A stretch of DNA of 7,277 bases from the NCBI GenBank assembly GCA_045580485.1, contig JAZNNW010000091.1:1-7277 (forward strand), in the 5' to 3' direction. This document shows positions 1-5,124 of this stretch, in pieces; the stretch's first letter is position 1; every line of letters begins with the position of its first letter. The stretch is from Avoscillospira sp045580485. GTDB taxonomy: Bacteria > Bacillota > Clostridia > Oscillospirales > Oscillospiraceae. The position numbers and the translations under genes are program-made. The notes below the pieces were generated by a model. That model worked only from the letters and a program-made list of their open reading frames with translations. It had not been told where the DNA came from and made no database searches.

Positions 1-202
1 ATACCACGGCGCCAAGCGCATAAACAAGAAACGAAAAGTAGATCCGCTGTCCACCCAAAACAGGCAGCGGAATAAACAACGTCTGAACCGCCACGCCCAG
101 CGCGGCGATCAGAGCGCCCACAGCAAGTTTGCGGATGCTGCCGAATTCTCCCGTAGCAGCAATCCAATAAGCTTTGGAAAACGGAGACATGCGATCTGAC
201 AT
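1..202 (-). CDS. folT: Folate ECF transporter S component (FolT-like), N-terminal fragment
   Basis: Reading the minus strand from ATG at 202-200 gives 67 uninterrupted codons that run off the left edge, so the C-terminal part is missing. The N-terminus contains FSKAYWIAATGEFGSIRKLA, then a hydrophobic helix (about residues 27-46, GALIAALGVAVQTLFIPLPV) and QRIYFSFLVYALGAVV. This is the usual start of folate-type S components: an F-S-x-x-Y-W opening, a first TM helix, then an I-Y-F-x-F-x-V-x-A-L-G segment. S components bind a vitamin in the membrane and dock with the shared EcfA/A'/T energising module. A good ribosome binding site (AAAGGATGG, 210-218 read on the minus strand) supports this start. 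No folate riboswitch, leader or promoter is visible upstream, because that DNA is replaced by the methyltransferase gene. GC content is higher than in the rest of the window, which suggests a different origin. It could be another ECF S subunit, but folate type is the best match. Confidence 0.78.
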   Translation of the reverse strand, partial: MSDRMSPFSKAYWIAATGEFGSIRKLAVGALIAALGVAVQTLFIPLPVLGGQRIYFSFLVYALGAVV

Positions 203-220
203 ATAAAACCATCCTTTCCG
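203..220. other. Junction between chromosome-like DNA and the mobile-element operon
   Basis: Left of this point the sequence is GC-richer and codes leftward (folT). Right of it the sequence is AT-richer and codes rightward (dcm remnant). Bases 210-219 serve both sides: on the minus strand they are the folT ribosome binding site, and on the plus strand they read as codons for I-L-S, which extend naturally into the methyltransferase (ILSVLVELGYSVEW). The exact crossover is therefore ambiguous over about 10 bases. No direct repeat, att-like core or IS end is visible here. It may be a biological boundary (deletion, recombination) or an assembly join. Confidence 0.6.
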
Positions 221-936
221 TGCTTGTTGAATTGGGGTATAGTGTTGAATGGTGCGTGTGTAACAGCAAACATTTTGGAGTTCCCCAACAGAGGAAAAGG
301 CTGTTCATTATCGGCCATCTTGATAGCAGAGGTGCCGGACAAGTATTTCCTCTCAGACAAAGCTATGCGAAAGCTCTCGATGAAATCGTCGGAGGCTCAC
401 AAGGACAAAGGGTTTACTCAGTAGACGGAGTAGCCTGCACACAATGTGCCGGAGCAGGCGGTTGGGGCGGTAAAACAGGGTTATATTTTATCGATATGAA
501 CACCGATCCCGTCATAACCGACATTGCAAGGTGTATAACAGCTCGTCAGGATTCGGGAGTAAGTAATCACAGAGGCGAACACTCTGCTGTGCTTATCGAA
601 GAAAAACCGAGAGCTATAATCACACCTGACCGAGAAACTGTAAGACAGAAAGGTCGGCGCATTAAAGAGCCTGACGAAGCCATGTTTACAATAACTGCCC
701 AAGATAAACATGGCGTAATTCATAAGGGCAGAATTCGAAAACTTATGCCTATAGAATGTTGGCGATTACAAGGTTTTACGGATGAACAGTTCTACAAAGC
801 TCAAGGGACAGGACTTACAGACGGCCATCTTTATAAGATGGCAGGTAATGCCGTTACGGTTAATGTCATATCTGCTATAGGCGAGAAAATCAAAGACATA
901 AACAACTTATACGGCATTGTAAGGAGTGAAGAATAA
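220..936 (+). CDS. dcm: DNA cytosine-5 methyltransferase, 5'-truncated (C-terminal half only)
   Basis: This is the C-terminal part of a C5 cytosine methyltransferase (Dcm/HpaII type), 238 residues if counted from the GTG at 220. Motif VIII is clear (FGVPQQRKRLFIIGH, residues 19-33). A variable target-recognition stretch follows, including GGWGGKTGLYFID and ITARQDSG. Motif IX (RKLMPIECWRLQGF, about 173-186) and motif X (MAGNAVTVN, about 207-215) come next. The N-terminal AdoMet loop (motif I), the catalytic Pro-Cys motif IV and the ENV motif VI are absent. Full-length relatives are usually well over 300 residues. The frame is open upstream only to a TAG at 154-156, and nothing methyltransferase-like precedes about 211. 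The GTG at 220 is therefore probably not a true start, and the product could not transfer methyl groups. The stop overlaps the next start by one base (TAATG). Family assignment is firm. Whether the truncation is real in the genome is open. Confidence 0.88.
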   Translation: MLVELGYSVEWCVCNSKHFGVPQQRKRLFIIGHLDSRGAGQVFPLRQSYAKALDEIVGGSQGQRVYSVDGVACTQCAGAGGWGGKTGLYFIDMNTDPVITDIARCITARQDSGVSNHRGEHSAVLIEEKPRAIITPDRETVRQKGRRIKEPDEAMFTITAQDKHGVIHKGRIRKLMPIECWRLQGFTDEQFYKAQGTGLTDGHLYKMAGNAVTVNVISAIGEKIKDINNLYGIVRSEE

Positions 937-2000
937 TGCCAAATCATGTAACTAATCACATTAAGATAACTGGCGACTCCAAGAGAATTAAAGAACTTCT
1001 TGAAGCAGTTAAGTACGATGATGTGGGGCTTGGTTCTATTGACTTTAATAAAGTTATACCAAAGCCTGCATCTCTTGATATCGAATGCGGCTCAAACACC
1101 GATAAAGGTTTAAAAGCATATCGTGATTTTATCAGTGTATACACTCTTGAAGGTACAAGAAAAGGTCTCGACCTTCTTAGAATAAATCCCGAAGTTGAGG
1201 AAAGATTCTTACAGGAGAGAACTGATATTGAACGAGAGGTCTTTGACTTAGGTAAGAAAGCATATCAGAACATCCTTATGTATGGTGCGCCTACTTGGTA
1301 TGAGTGGAGTATCGAAAATTGGGGAACAAAATGGAATGCTTACGGCTATGAAGAAAATGAGGTTGTAACAGAGAGAAGCGGAGATAACACTCTGTGGATG
1401 AACACAGCGTGGGGTGCTCCTCACCCCGTTATAGCTAAATTAGCCGAGCTTTACCCTGACCTTACCTTTGAGCATGAATGGGCTGATGAAGATATCGGAA
1501 ATAACTGCGGAAGAAAAACATACGAAAACGGTGAATGTACTGATACATATTACCCCGAAGAAAGAATTGAAAGTGTAGAGTTTGCTTGCAAAGTTCATGG
1601 CTATGACAGTATGCAAGATTTGGGACTGTCAAAGAACGCAAGCGGCGATGGCATAATCAATATTTGGAGTAATGAATACGAAGCGGTTTTCGTGTGTGAA
1701 CAACCTGCCTTGTTCGCTAACGAGAAACTGACGGATGCAGATATCCCCGAAGGACTGTTCTGTTATTATCTGCGAAACAGGGATGACGGAGAAGGATTCG
1801 CAACACTTGAACCCAAGGTGTCCGTGAATTTTGGCGGCACCGTAATTACGAGTGAACCCATAGAAATCCCGGAGCAGGGATATATTGAGTTTACAGATGA
1901 TAATTACCCTCATTTCATAGGACAAGATATGAATTTTGAAATGTATATGTACGGTAACTTTGATGATTTAACTGAAGGAGTAGGAGAACCTAAATTATGA
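936..2000 (+). CDS. YubB ferredoxin-like (Api92/DUF1281-type) protein fused to an LPD28-like domain
   Basis: 354 residues. The N-terminus (MPNHVTNHIKITG, residues 1-13) and the tryptophan-rich core WYEWSIENWGTKW (121-133) are typical of the YubB/DUF1281 (Api92-like, ferredoxin-like fold) family found on conjugative plasmids, ICEs and phages. An aromatic, acidic continuation (NTAWGAPHPVIAKLAELYP, 156-174) completes that domain. Residues about 250-335 resemble the large polyvalent protein-associated domain LPD28: E-x-P-A-L-F, then IPEGLFCYYLR (270-280) and VNFGGTVITSEPIE (297-310). No enzyme motif, signal peptide or TM helix is seen, so the protein is probably cytoplasmic. Its biochemical role is unknown. 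The start follows AAGGAGTGAA (921-930) and overlaps the stop of dcm by one base. The stop overlaps the next start (ATGA), so it is translationally coupled on both sides. Family assignment of the N-terminus is confident; the LPD28 label is from memory of the motif. Confidence 0.85.
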   Translation: MPNHVTNHIKITGDSKRIKELLEAVKYDDVGLGSIDFNKVIPKPASLDIECGSNTDKGLKAYRDFISVYTLEGTRKGLDLLRINPEVEERFLQERTDIEREVFDLGKKAYQNILMYGAPTWYEWSIENWGTKWNAYGYEENEVVTERSGDNTLWMNTAWGAPHPVIAKLAELYPDLTFEHEWADEDIGNNCGRKTYENGECTDTYYPEERIESVEFACKVHGYDSMQDLGLSKNASGDGIINIWSNEYEAVFVCEQPALFANEKLTDADIPEGLFCYYLRNRDDGEGFATLEPKVSVNFGGTVITSEPIEIPEQGYIEFTDDNYPHFIGQDMNFEMYMYGNFDDLTEGVGEPKL

Positions 2001-2617
2001 GTATTAAAAGAATCGATATGAGAGATCTTCTGGACTACGAAGGTAAAGAAGGTCTCATTCTCACAGGATGCGGAGGCGAGCCTCAGGAATGGCTTGACGG
2101 CATCAATGAACTTTTTACCGAGGGAGATATGCTTCTTGAAGGTACAAAGTTTACTGAAGATGACCTCGCAGTTTTTGATAACGAAGGCTCAACTTGTATT
2201 TTATTTGAGTTCAACGATAATACGAAACTCAACATCGGTAAGCTTGCCATGTGGAGAATAGGTACACACGCTACTTTCGGCGGTACTTGGCTTACCGACT
2301 TTGTAGATCATCAGTTTGGCGGTTTCCATCCCAAAGAGCAGCCTGACAAGGTGAAACCCGATTGTCCCCTTAAAGGACAGGATGGTAATATCTTCAACCT
2401 TATGGGTATTGCTTCAAGGACTCTCAGAGAAAACGGTATGAGAGATGAAGCCAAAGAGATGACTACACGAATTACATCAGAAGCTCATAGTTATGATGAA
2501 GCTCTGGGTATTATTTCAGAATATGTAAACATAACCTCAGTAGATGAGGATGAGGACTTCGGTGACGAGGACTTCGATGAAGATTTAGAGGAAGGGAATG
2601 AAATGACCTATGGTTAA
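1997..2617 (+). CDS. Conserved ICE hypothetical protein with acidic tail
   Basis: 206 residues, soluble, with no signal peptide or TM helix. The N-terminal part contains EGLILTGCGGEPQEWLDGIN (18-37) and LNIGKLAMWRIGTHATFGGT (78-97). These are patterns I associate with uncharacterised proteins of Clostridia conjugative elements. The central C-terminal part has CPLKGQDGNIFNLMGIASRT (123-142), followed by a helical stretch to about residue 178. Similar G-x-D-G-N-x-F modules recur in phage and ICE proteins of unknown function. Residues 183-200 are almost purely Asp/Glu (DEDEDFGDEDFDEDLEEG), encoded by an imperfect direct repeat around GAGGACTTCG. Such a tail suggests binding to basic protein surfaces or nucleic-acid mimicry, but that is inference. 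The start overlaps the previous stop (ATGA) and follows GGAGTAGGAG. The small downstream gene begins 8 bases before this stop. No function is proposed. Confidence 0.82.
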   Translation: MSIKRIDMRDLLDYEGKEGLILTGCGGEPQEWLDGINELFTEGDMLLEGTKFTEDDLAVFDNEGSTCILFEFNDNTKLNIGKLAMWRIGTHATFGGTWLTDFVDHQFGGFHPKEQPDKVKPDCPLKGQDGNIFNLMGIASRTLRENGMRDEAKEMTTRITSEAHSYDEALGIISEYVNITSVDEDEDFGDEDFDEDLEEGNEMTYG

Positions 2618-2759
2618 TGTGATTTGCTTCTTTTCAGGTGTTTTCCTTGGTGCTTGTGTAGGTCTGGTTGTAATGTGTACAATGCAGATTTGCAGAATCA
2701 ATGATTACGAAACAGAAATCAGAAAACTCAAAGCTGAAGTTGAGAAAAATAACGCTTAA
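2610..2759 (+). CDS. Small membrane protein, DUF3789-like (49 aa)
   Basis: An ATG at 2610, 8 bases before the stop of the preceding gene, opens a 49-codon frame ending in TAA at 2757-2759. The peptide has one hydrophobic helix (residues about 4-27: VICFFSGVFLGACVGL then VVMCTMQI) followed by a charged, helix-prone cytoplasmic tail (EIRKLKAEVEKNN). This is the shape of DUF3789 peptides, short single-TM proteins in Firmicutes ICEs: a G-x-x-x-G-type helix, then a short polar tail. A weak ribosome binding site (GAGGAAGGG, 2588-2596) lies inside the upstream coding sequence, and the overlap suggests translational coupling. It is the last gene before a terminator-like hairpin. Its length is below common gene-calling cut-offs. 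Function is unknown; a regulatory or scaffolding membrane peptide is possible. Confidence 0.72.
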   Translation: MVNVICFFSGVFLGACVGLVVMCTMQICRINDYETEIRKLKAEVEKNNA

Positions 2760-2769
2760 ATAACAGAAC

Positions 2770-2844
2770 AGGCCGACTGCGTAAGCAGGCGGTCTTTCTT
2801 TTTTTACTATTGTACTGTACGCAGTCGGCCTCCATAAAAGGAGG
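2770..2844 (+). promoter_or_regulatory. Candidate structured mRNA leader (switch) controlling the Dam-family gene
   Basis: Three stems can be drawn and they compete. P1 is the terminator-like hairpin (2771-2780 with 2785-2794). P2 is a perfect 14-bp long-range stem: AGGCCGACTGCGTA (2770-2783) with TACGCAGTCGGCCT (2818-2831), loop 34 bases containing the T-run. P3 is CCTCC (2829-2833) with GGAGG (2840-2844), loop ATAAAA, hiding the ribosome binding site of the methylase gene. P1 and P2 share their left arm; P2 and P3 share 2829-2831. P2 would thus remove both the terminator-like hairpin and the hairpin blocking the ribosome binding site. With P1 formed, P3 can close the site. The pairings are seen in the sequence; the regulatory logic and any ligand or protein trigger are inference. 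It matches no riboswitch class I recognise. Confidence 0.55.
2771..2805 (+). terminator. Intrinsic terminator-like hairpin after the DUF3789-like gene
   Basis: Left arm GGCCGACTGC (2771-2780) pairs with GCAGGCGGTC (2785-2794) around a GTAA (GNRA-type) tetraloop. There are eight Watson-Crick pairs, one G-T wobble and one A/G mismatch. It is followed at once by the T-rich run TTTCTTTTTTT (2795-2805). Position 11 bases after a stop codon supports a terminator or attenuator. The same left arm can also pair further downstream (see the leader entry), so termination may be partial or conditional. Confidence 0.68.
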
Positions 2845-2852
2845 TTTATATT

Positions 2853-3779
2853 GTGTCCGGTTCAGTAAGTCCACTTGCGTGGACAGGCAACAAAGGATGC
2901 ATCTATAAAACAATAGATGCATTCATGCCTCCGCATAGAACCTATGTAGAACCCTGTATGGGCAGTGCGGAGGTGTTTTTAAGAAAGGCTCCTGTACCAA
3001 AGGAAATAATCAATGACTACAACGGTGACCTTGTTAAGTTTTTCAGAGTCTTGCAGAGAAGTGAAAAGTTAGCATATTTACTTGGAAGGCTTTATTTATC
3101 CTTCAATTCCGAAGAACTATTCAGAGCTAACAAAGCACTCCTTGCAGATGTACCTAATATACTTGATGACCTTACCGAAACTGCAGTAATAATTGAAAAT
3201 GCCGATTGGCAGGACATAGAACTTGCGGTTGCATTCTTTGAAAATCAGACTTTCAGTTTTTCCTCAACAGGAAAGACTTTTGCTATTGCAAAGAAGGATA
3301 TGACCAAAAAGTTTGGAAGAATTGTGGCGGCTTGTAGCAGACTGAGAAATGCAATTATTATGCATCGTGACTATAAAGACTGCATCAACTATGCCGCAGG
3401 CAAAGATACTTTTATTCTCCTTGATCCACCCTACAAAGGTACAGAGAATTATTATCAGAAAGCAAACTTTGACGAGGACGAACACGCACAGCTTTTTGCT
3501 TATATGAATGAAATTCATAAGAAGTTTAGTGGTGAGTGCAAGTTCTTAATTACCTACAACAACGATCCCTATATACTTGAACTTGCAGCCAAGTATGGCT
3601 TCTATACCTATGTTCAGGAGCGACTTCACAATATGGTACAGAGTTCTAAACCCGGTGAAATGTTTGAAGAATTGCTTATTGGTAACTATGACCTTGAAAA
3701 GCAGGCAAGAGAGAATGAAAAGTATCTCAAAGAGCTTAATAGACAGCTCAACCTATTTGACTATAAATACAATTACTAA
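2853..3779 (+). CDS. dam: DNA adenine N6-methyltransferase, Dam/D12 class
   Basis: 308 residues, a normal full length for this D12-class (alpha-type) family. It transfers a methyl group from AdoMet to N6 of adenine in DNA. PLAWTGNKGC (7-16) is the N-terminal motif X-like W-x-G-x-K signature. TYVEPCMGSAEVFLRK (30-45) is the AdoMet-binding motif I. The catalytic DPPY lies at 191-194 in FILLDPPYKGTENYY. FSFSSTGKTFA (134-144) and ITYNNDPYI (233-241) are other features of the ICE-borne subfamily. The GTG start at 2853 is chosen because a strong AAAAGGAGG (2836-2844) sits 8 bases upstream and the first conserved motif begins at residue 6. No restriction endonuclease is adjacent, so it looks like an orphan methylase that protects or regulates element DNA. 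The target site cannot be read from the sequence. Expression may be set by the structured leader just upstream. The next ribosome binding site overlaps its stop codon. Confidence 0.95.
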   Translation: MSGSVSPLAWTGNKGCIYKTIDAFMPPHRTYVEPCMGSAEVFLRKAPVPKEIINDYNGDLVKFFRVLQRSEKLAYLLGRLYLSFNSEELFRANKALLADVPNILDDLTETAVIIENADWQDIELAVAFFENQTFSFSSTGKTFAIAKKDMTKKFGRIVAACSRLRNAIIMHRDYKDCINYAAGKDTFILLDPPYKGTENYYQKANFDEDEHAQLFAYMNEIHKKFSGECKFLITYNNDPYILELAAKYGFYTYVQERLHNMVQSSKPGEMFEELLIGNYDLEKQARENEKYLKELNRQLNLFDYKYNY

Positions 3780-3791
3780 GGAGAAATTTTT

Positions 3792-4082
3792 ATGATTAAC
3801 AAATTTGAAAGCAGAAGCATTGCTATCCCCACCGAGCTTATTAAAGCCTTATCTATCGCAGGCAAAGATACTGTTGTTGTTCGTTTTGAGGACAACAGAA
3901 CAGTTTACTGTTACCTTGACGATGGCGAGGTGGTTATTGCCGAAGATATTATCGAAGCCGATGAGGACGAGTGTGCCGATGAAGAAGGCGATGATTGTGA
4001 TGCAAAGTGTGAAACAACAGATGTGTGTAGCGATTGTCCTCACTACTGCCCCGTCTGCGGTGAGTGTACAAGAGAAGATTAA
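3792..4082 (+). CDS. AbrB/SpoVT-fold-like protein with cysteine-rich C-terminal tail
   Basis: 96 residues. The first half (residues 6-51) follows the swapped-hairpin AbrB pattern: RSIAIPTELIKALSIAGKDT, then alternating hydrophobics (VVVRF, TVYCYL, EVVIAED). Such domains dimerise and bind DNA in transition-state regulators and in MazE-type antitoxins. The second half is acidic (54-70) and then cysteine-dense: Cys at 61, 69, 73, 79, 82, 86, 89 and 92, with three C-x2-C spacings (79/82, 86/89, 89/92). This resembles a small metal-binding knuckle, although no standard zinc-finger family is evident. The ATG at 3792 follows AAGGAG (3778-3783), which overlaps the stop of the methylase gene, so the two are likely co-expressed. 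A second frame open over the same bases (3805-4086) has no recognisable protein. The AbrB assignment is moderate; metal or redox sensing is inference. Confidence 0.8.
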   Translation: MINKFESRSIAIPTELIKALSIAGKDTVVVRFEDNRTVYCYLDDGEVVIAEDIIEADEDECADEEGDDCDAKCETTDVCSDCPHYCPVCGECTRED

Positions 4083-4104
4083 TTAAGAAATACGAGGTGA
4101 GAAC

Positions 4105-4407
4105 ATGGAAAAGAAAATATTTAGAGTCCTTGGCAAGAAAGGCAACACAACAATTCCTTATGCGTTAAGAAAGGCTATGGAAATCAAGTCAAATGAACTT
4201 ATCTCATACGAGCAGATAGATGAAGATTCTATCCTTGTCACAAGGGAAAAAGTATGTAAAAACGATGTTCATAAGTGCCTTGCCGAACACGGAAATAAAG
4301 AGGTTGAAAAGTTCCTTGACAACCTCACTCCCGAACAGCAGAGAAAAGCCTGTATGTACTTAGGTGTAATTGTCGGACGAAGGGACGGAAAACTCCGTGG
4401 CAGATAA
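4105..4407 (+). CDS. AbrB/SpoVT-type DNA-binding protein with helical extension
   Basis: 100 residues. Residues 1-48 are an AbrB/MazE-like swapped-hairpin domain: FRVLGKKGNTTIPYALRKAM (6-25), where the G-x-x-x-I-P-x-x-L-R-x-x pattern is diagnostic, then a second strand pair ending SILVTREKV. The C-terminal half (50-100) is predicted helical (KCLAEHGNKEVEKFLDNLTP, then EQQRKACMYLG) and ends in a basic tail, GRRDGKLRGR. In known families such domains bind AT-rich or operator DNA as dimers. No toxin gene follows, so a transcription-regulator role fits better than an antitoxin role. The start follows GAGGTGAG (4093-4100). The gene lies immediately downstream of another AbrB-fold gene, and its 3' end overlaps the next start by 11 bases. 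The helical tail could give oligomerisation or partner binding. Target genes are unknown. Confidence 0.85.
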   Translation: MEKKIFRVLGKKGNTTIPYALRKAMEIKSNELISYEQIDEDSILVTREKVCKNDVHKCLAEHGNKEVEKFLDNLTPEQQRKACMYLGVIVGRRDGKLRGR

Positions 4408-5122
4408 ACATAAAGCAGTCTATCCTTGGTCACTCAAAGATGCCAAAAGGTGCTCAGAGGAAGAACTGTGGCGAGAAAGCTATAAAGAAAACTGTGACTG
4501 TGCAAGAGTTATTGAAAGGGCAATCAGCAATAACTTTTCTGATAATAGACTTAACACAGATGCAGCTTGCGAAATTATAGCTACATACGGATTTGACCGA
4601 GTGAACTTTGTCTTGGCAAATACAGTTCAAAGACTCTCTGATGACGGCAGGATAAGTGCTGACAATAAGGAATGGGCAAAACGCATATACATCCCCAAAG
4701 ACGATATTTGTTGGCATTATGCCGTTGATTCCCATTCAGGACTTACGAATATGTTCTTAGACCGTGTTCGCCGTGAATGGGATAATCTCAAACTCTTTGA
4801 TAAGTCCCATTGCAGTGATGAAGGATATTACGAGGATAAAGTCCTTGTGCTTAAACCTTCCTCATTAAAAGATGAATATAAAACTCCCGATTTTCAGTTG
4901 TTCTACGCTACGGGTGGTTTCGGTTGCGATCCCACAAAGATAGGCACCTCTGTGTCGGGAGTTTTTCTTAAAGACGATGAATTTGCCCAGTTCAGACGAT
5001 CTGACTTTATAGGTGTTATCAAGGATGAACACATGCCCGATTGGGCAAGAGAAAAGTTCGAAAGTATCTATAAGGCAGAAACAGAGTCACAAACCCCAAC
5101 AATGAAAATGGAAGGAGAATAA
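4397..5122 (+). CDS. DUF3849 domain-containing protein
   Basis: 241 residues from GTG at 4397. The N-terminal half matches the DUF3849 pattern: VYPWSLKDAK (8-17), EELWRESYKENCDCARVIER (22-41), the segment YGFDRVNFVLANTV (64-77) and GRISADNKEWAK (84-95). The C-terminal half (about 150-220) includes VLKPSSLKDEYKTPDFQLFY and ATGGFGCDPTKIGTSVSGVF, a region usually seen with this domain. No catalytic motif, TM helix or signal peptide is visible. DUF3849 proteins occur in Firmicutes ICEs, often inside large polyvalent proteins; their function is unknown. The GTG overlaps the preceding gene by 11 bases and places the conserved block near the N-terminus. A TTG at 4370 would add nine residues (SDEGTENS region) with only a weak AGG upstream, so it is less likely. 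The stop lies two bases before the next start, within one operon. Confidence 0.85.
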   Translation: MADKHKAVYPWSLKDAKRCSEEELWRESYKENCDCARVIERAISNNFSDNRLNTDAACEIIATYGFDRVNFVLANTVQRLSDDGRISADNKEWAKRIYIPKDDICWHYAVDSHSGLTNMFLDRVRREWDNLKLFDKSHCSDEGYYEDKVLVLKPSSLKDEYKTPDFQLFYATGGFGCDPTKIGTSVSGVFLKDDEFAQFRRSDFIGVIKDEHMPDWAREKFESIYKAETESQTPTMKMEGE

Positions 5123-5124
5123 TA

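Noticed and set aside
203..230. Folate riboswitch or ICE attachment site next to folT
   Set aside because: No riboswitch-like leader fits before the coding region of dcm begins, and no repeated core or integrase gene is present in the window.
109..360. Minus-strand open frame across the folT/dcm junction
   Set aside because: It runs antisense to both clear coding regions, spans the junction and shows no domain or ribosome binding site.
2802..2841. Possible promoter (TTTACT or TTGTAC with ATAAAA) before the methylase gene
   Set aside because: The -10 match is poor and the stretch is better explained as paired RNA leader. A weak promoter cannot be excluded.
2853..3779. Restriction-modification system around the adenine methylase
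   Set aside because: No endonuclease or specificity gene is adjacent; the neighbours are regulators and accessory ICE genes.
3805..4086. Plus-strand open frame overlapping the Cys-rich AbrB-like gene
   Set aside because: It is out of frame with the gene that has a good ribosome binding site and a recognisable AbrB pattern; its protein has no recognisable features.
3792..4407. Type II toxin-antitoxin locus
   Set aside because: AbrB-fold proteins can be antitoxins, but neither neighbour encodes a recognisable toxin such as MazF or PIN.
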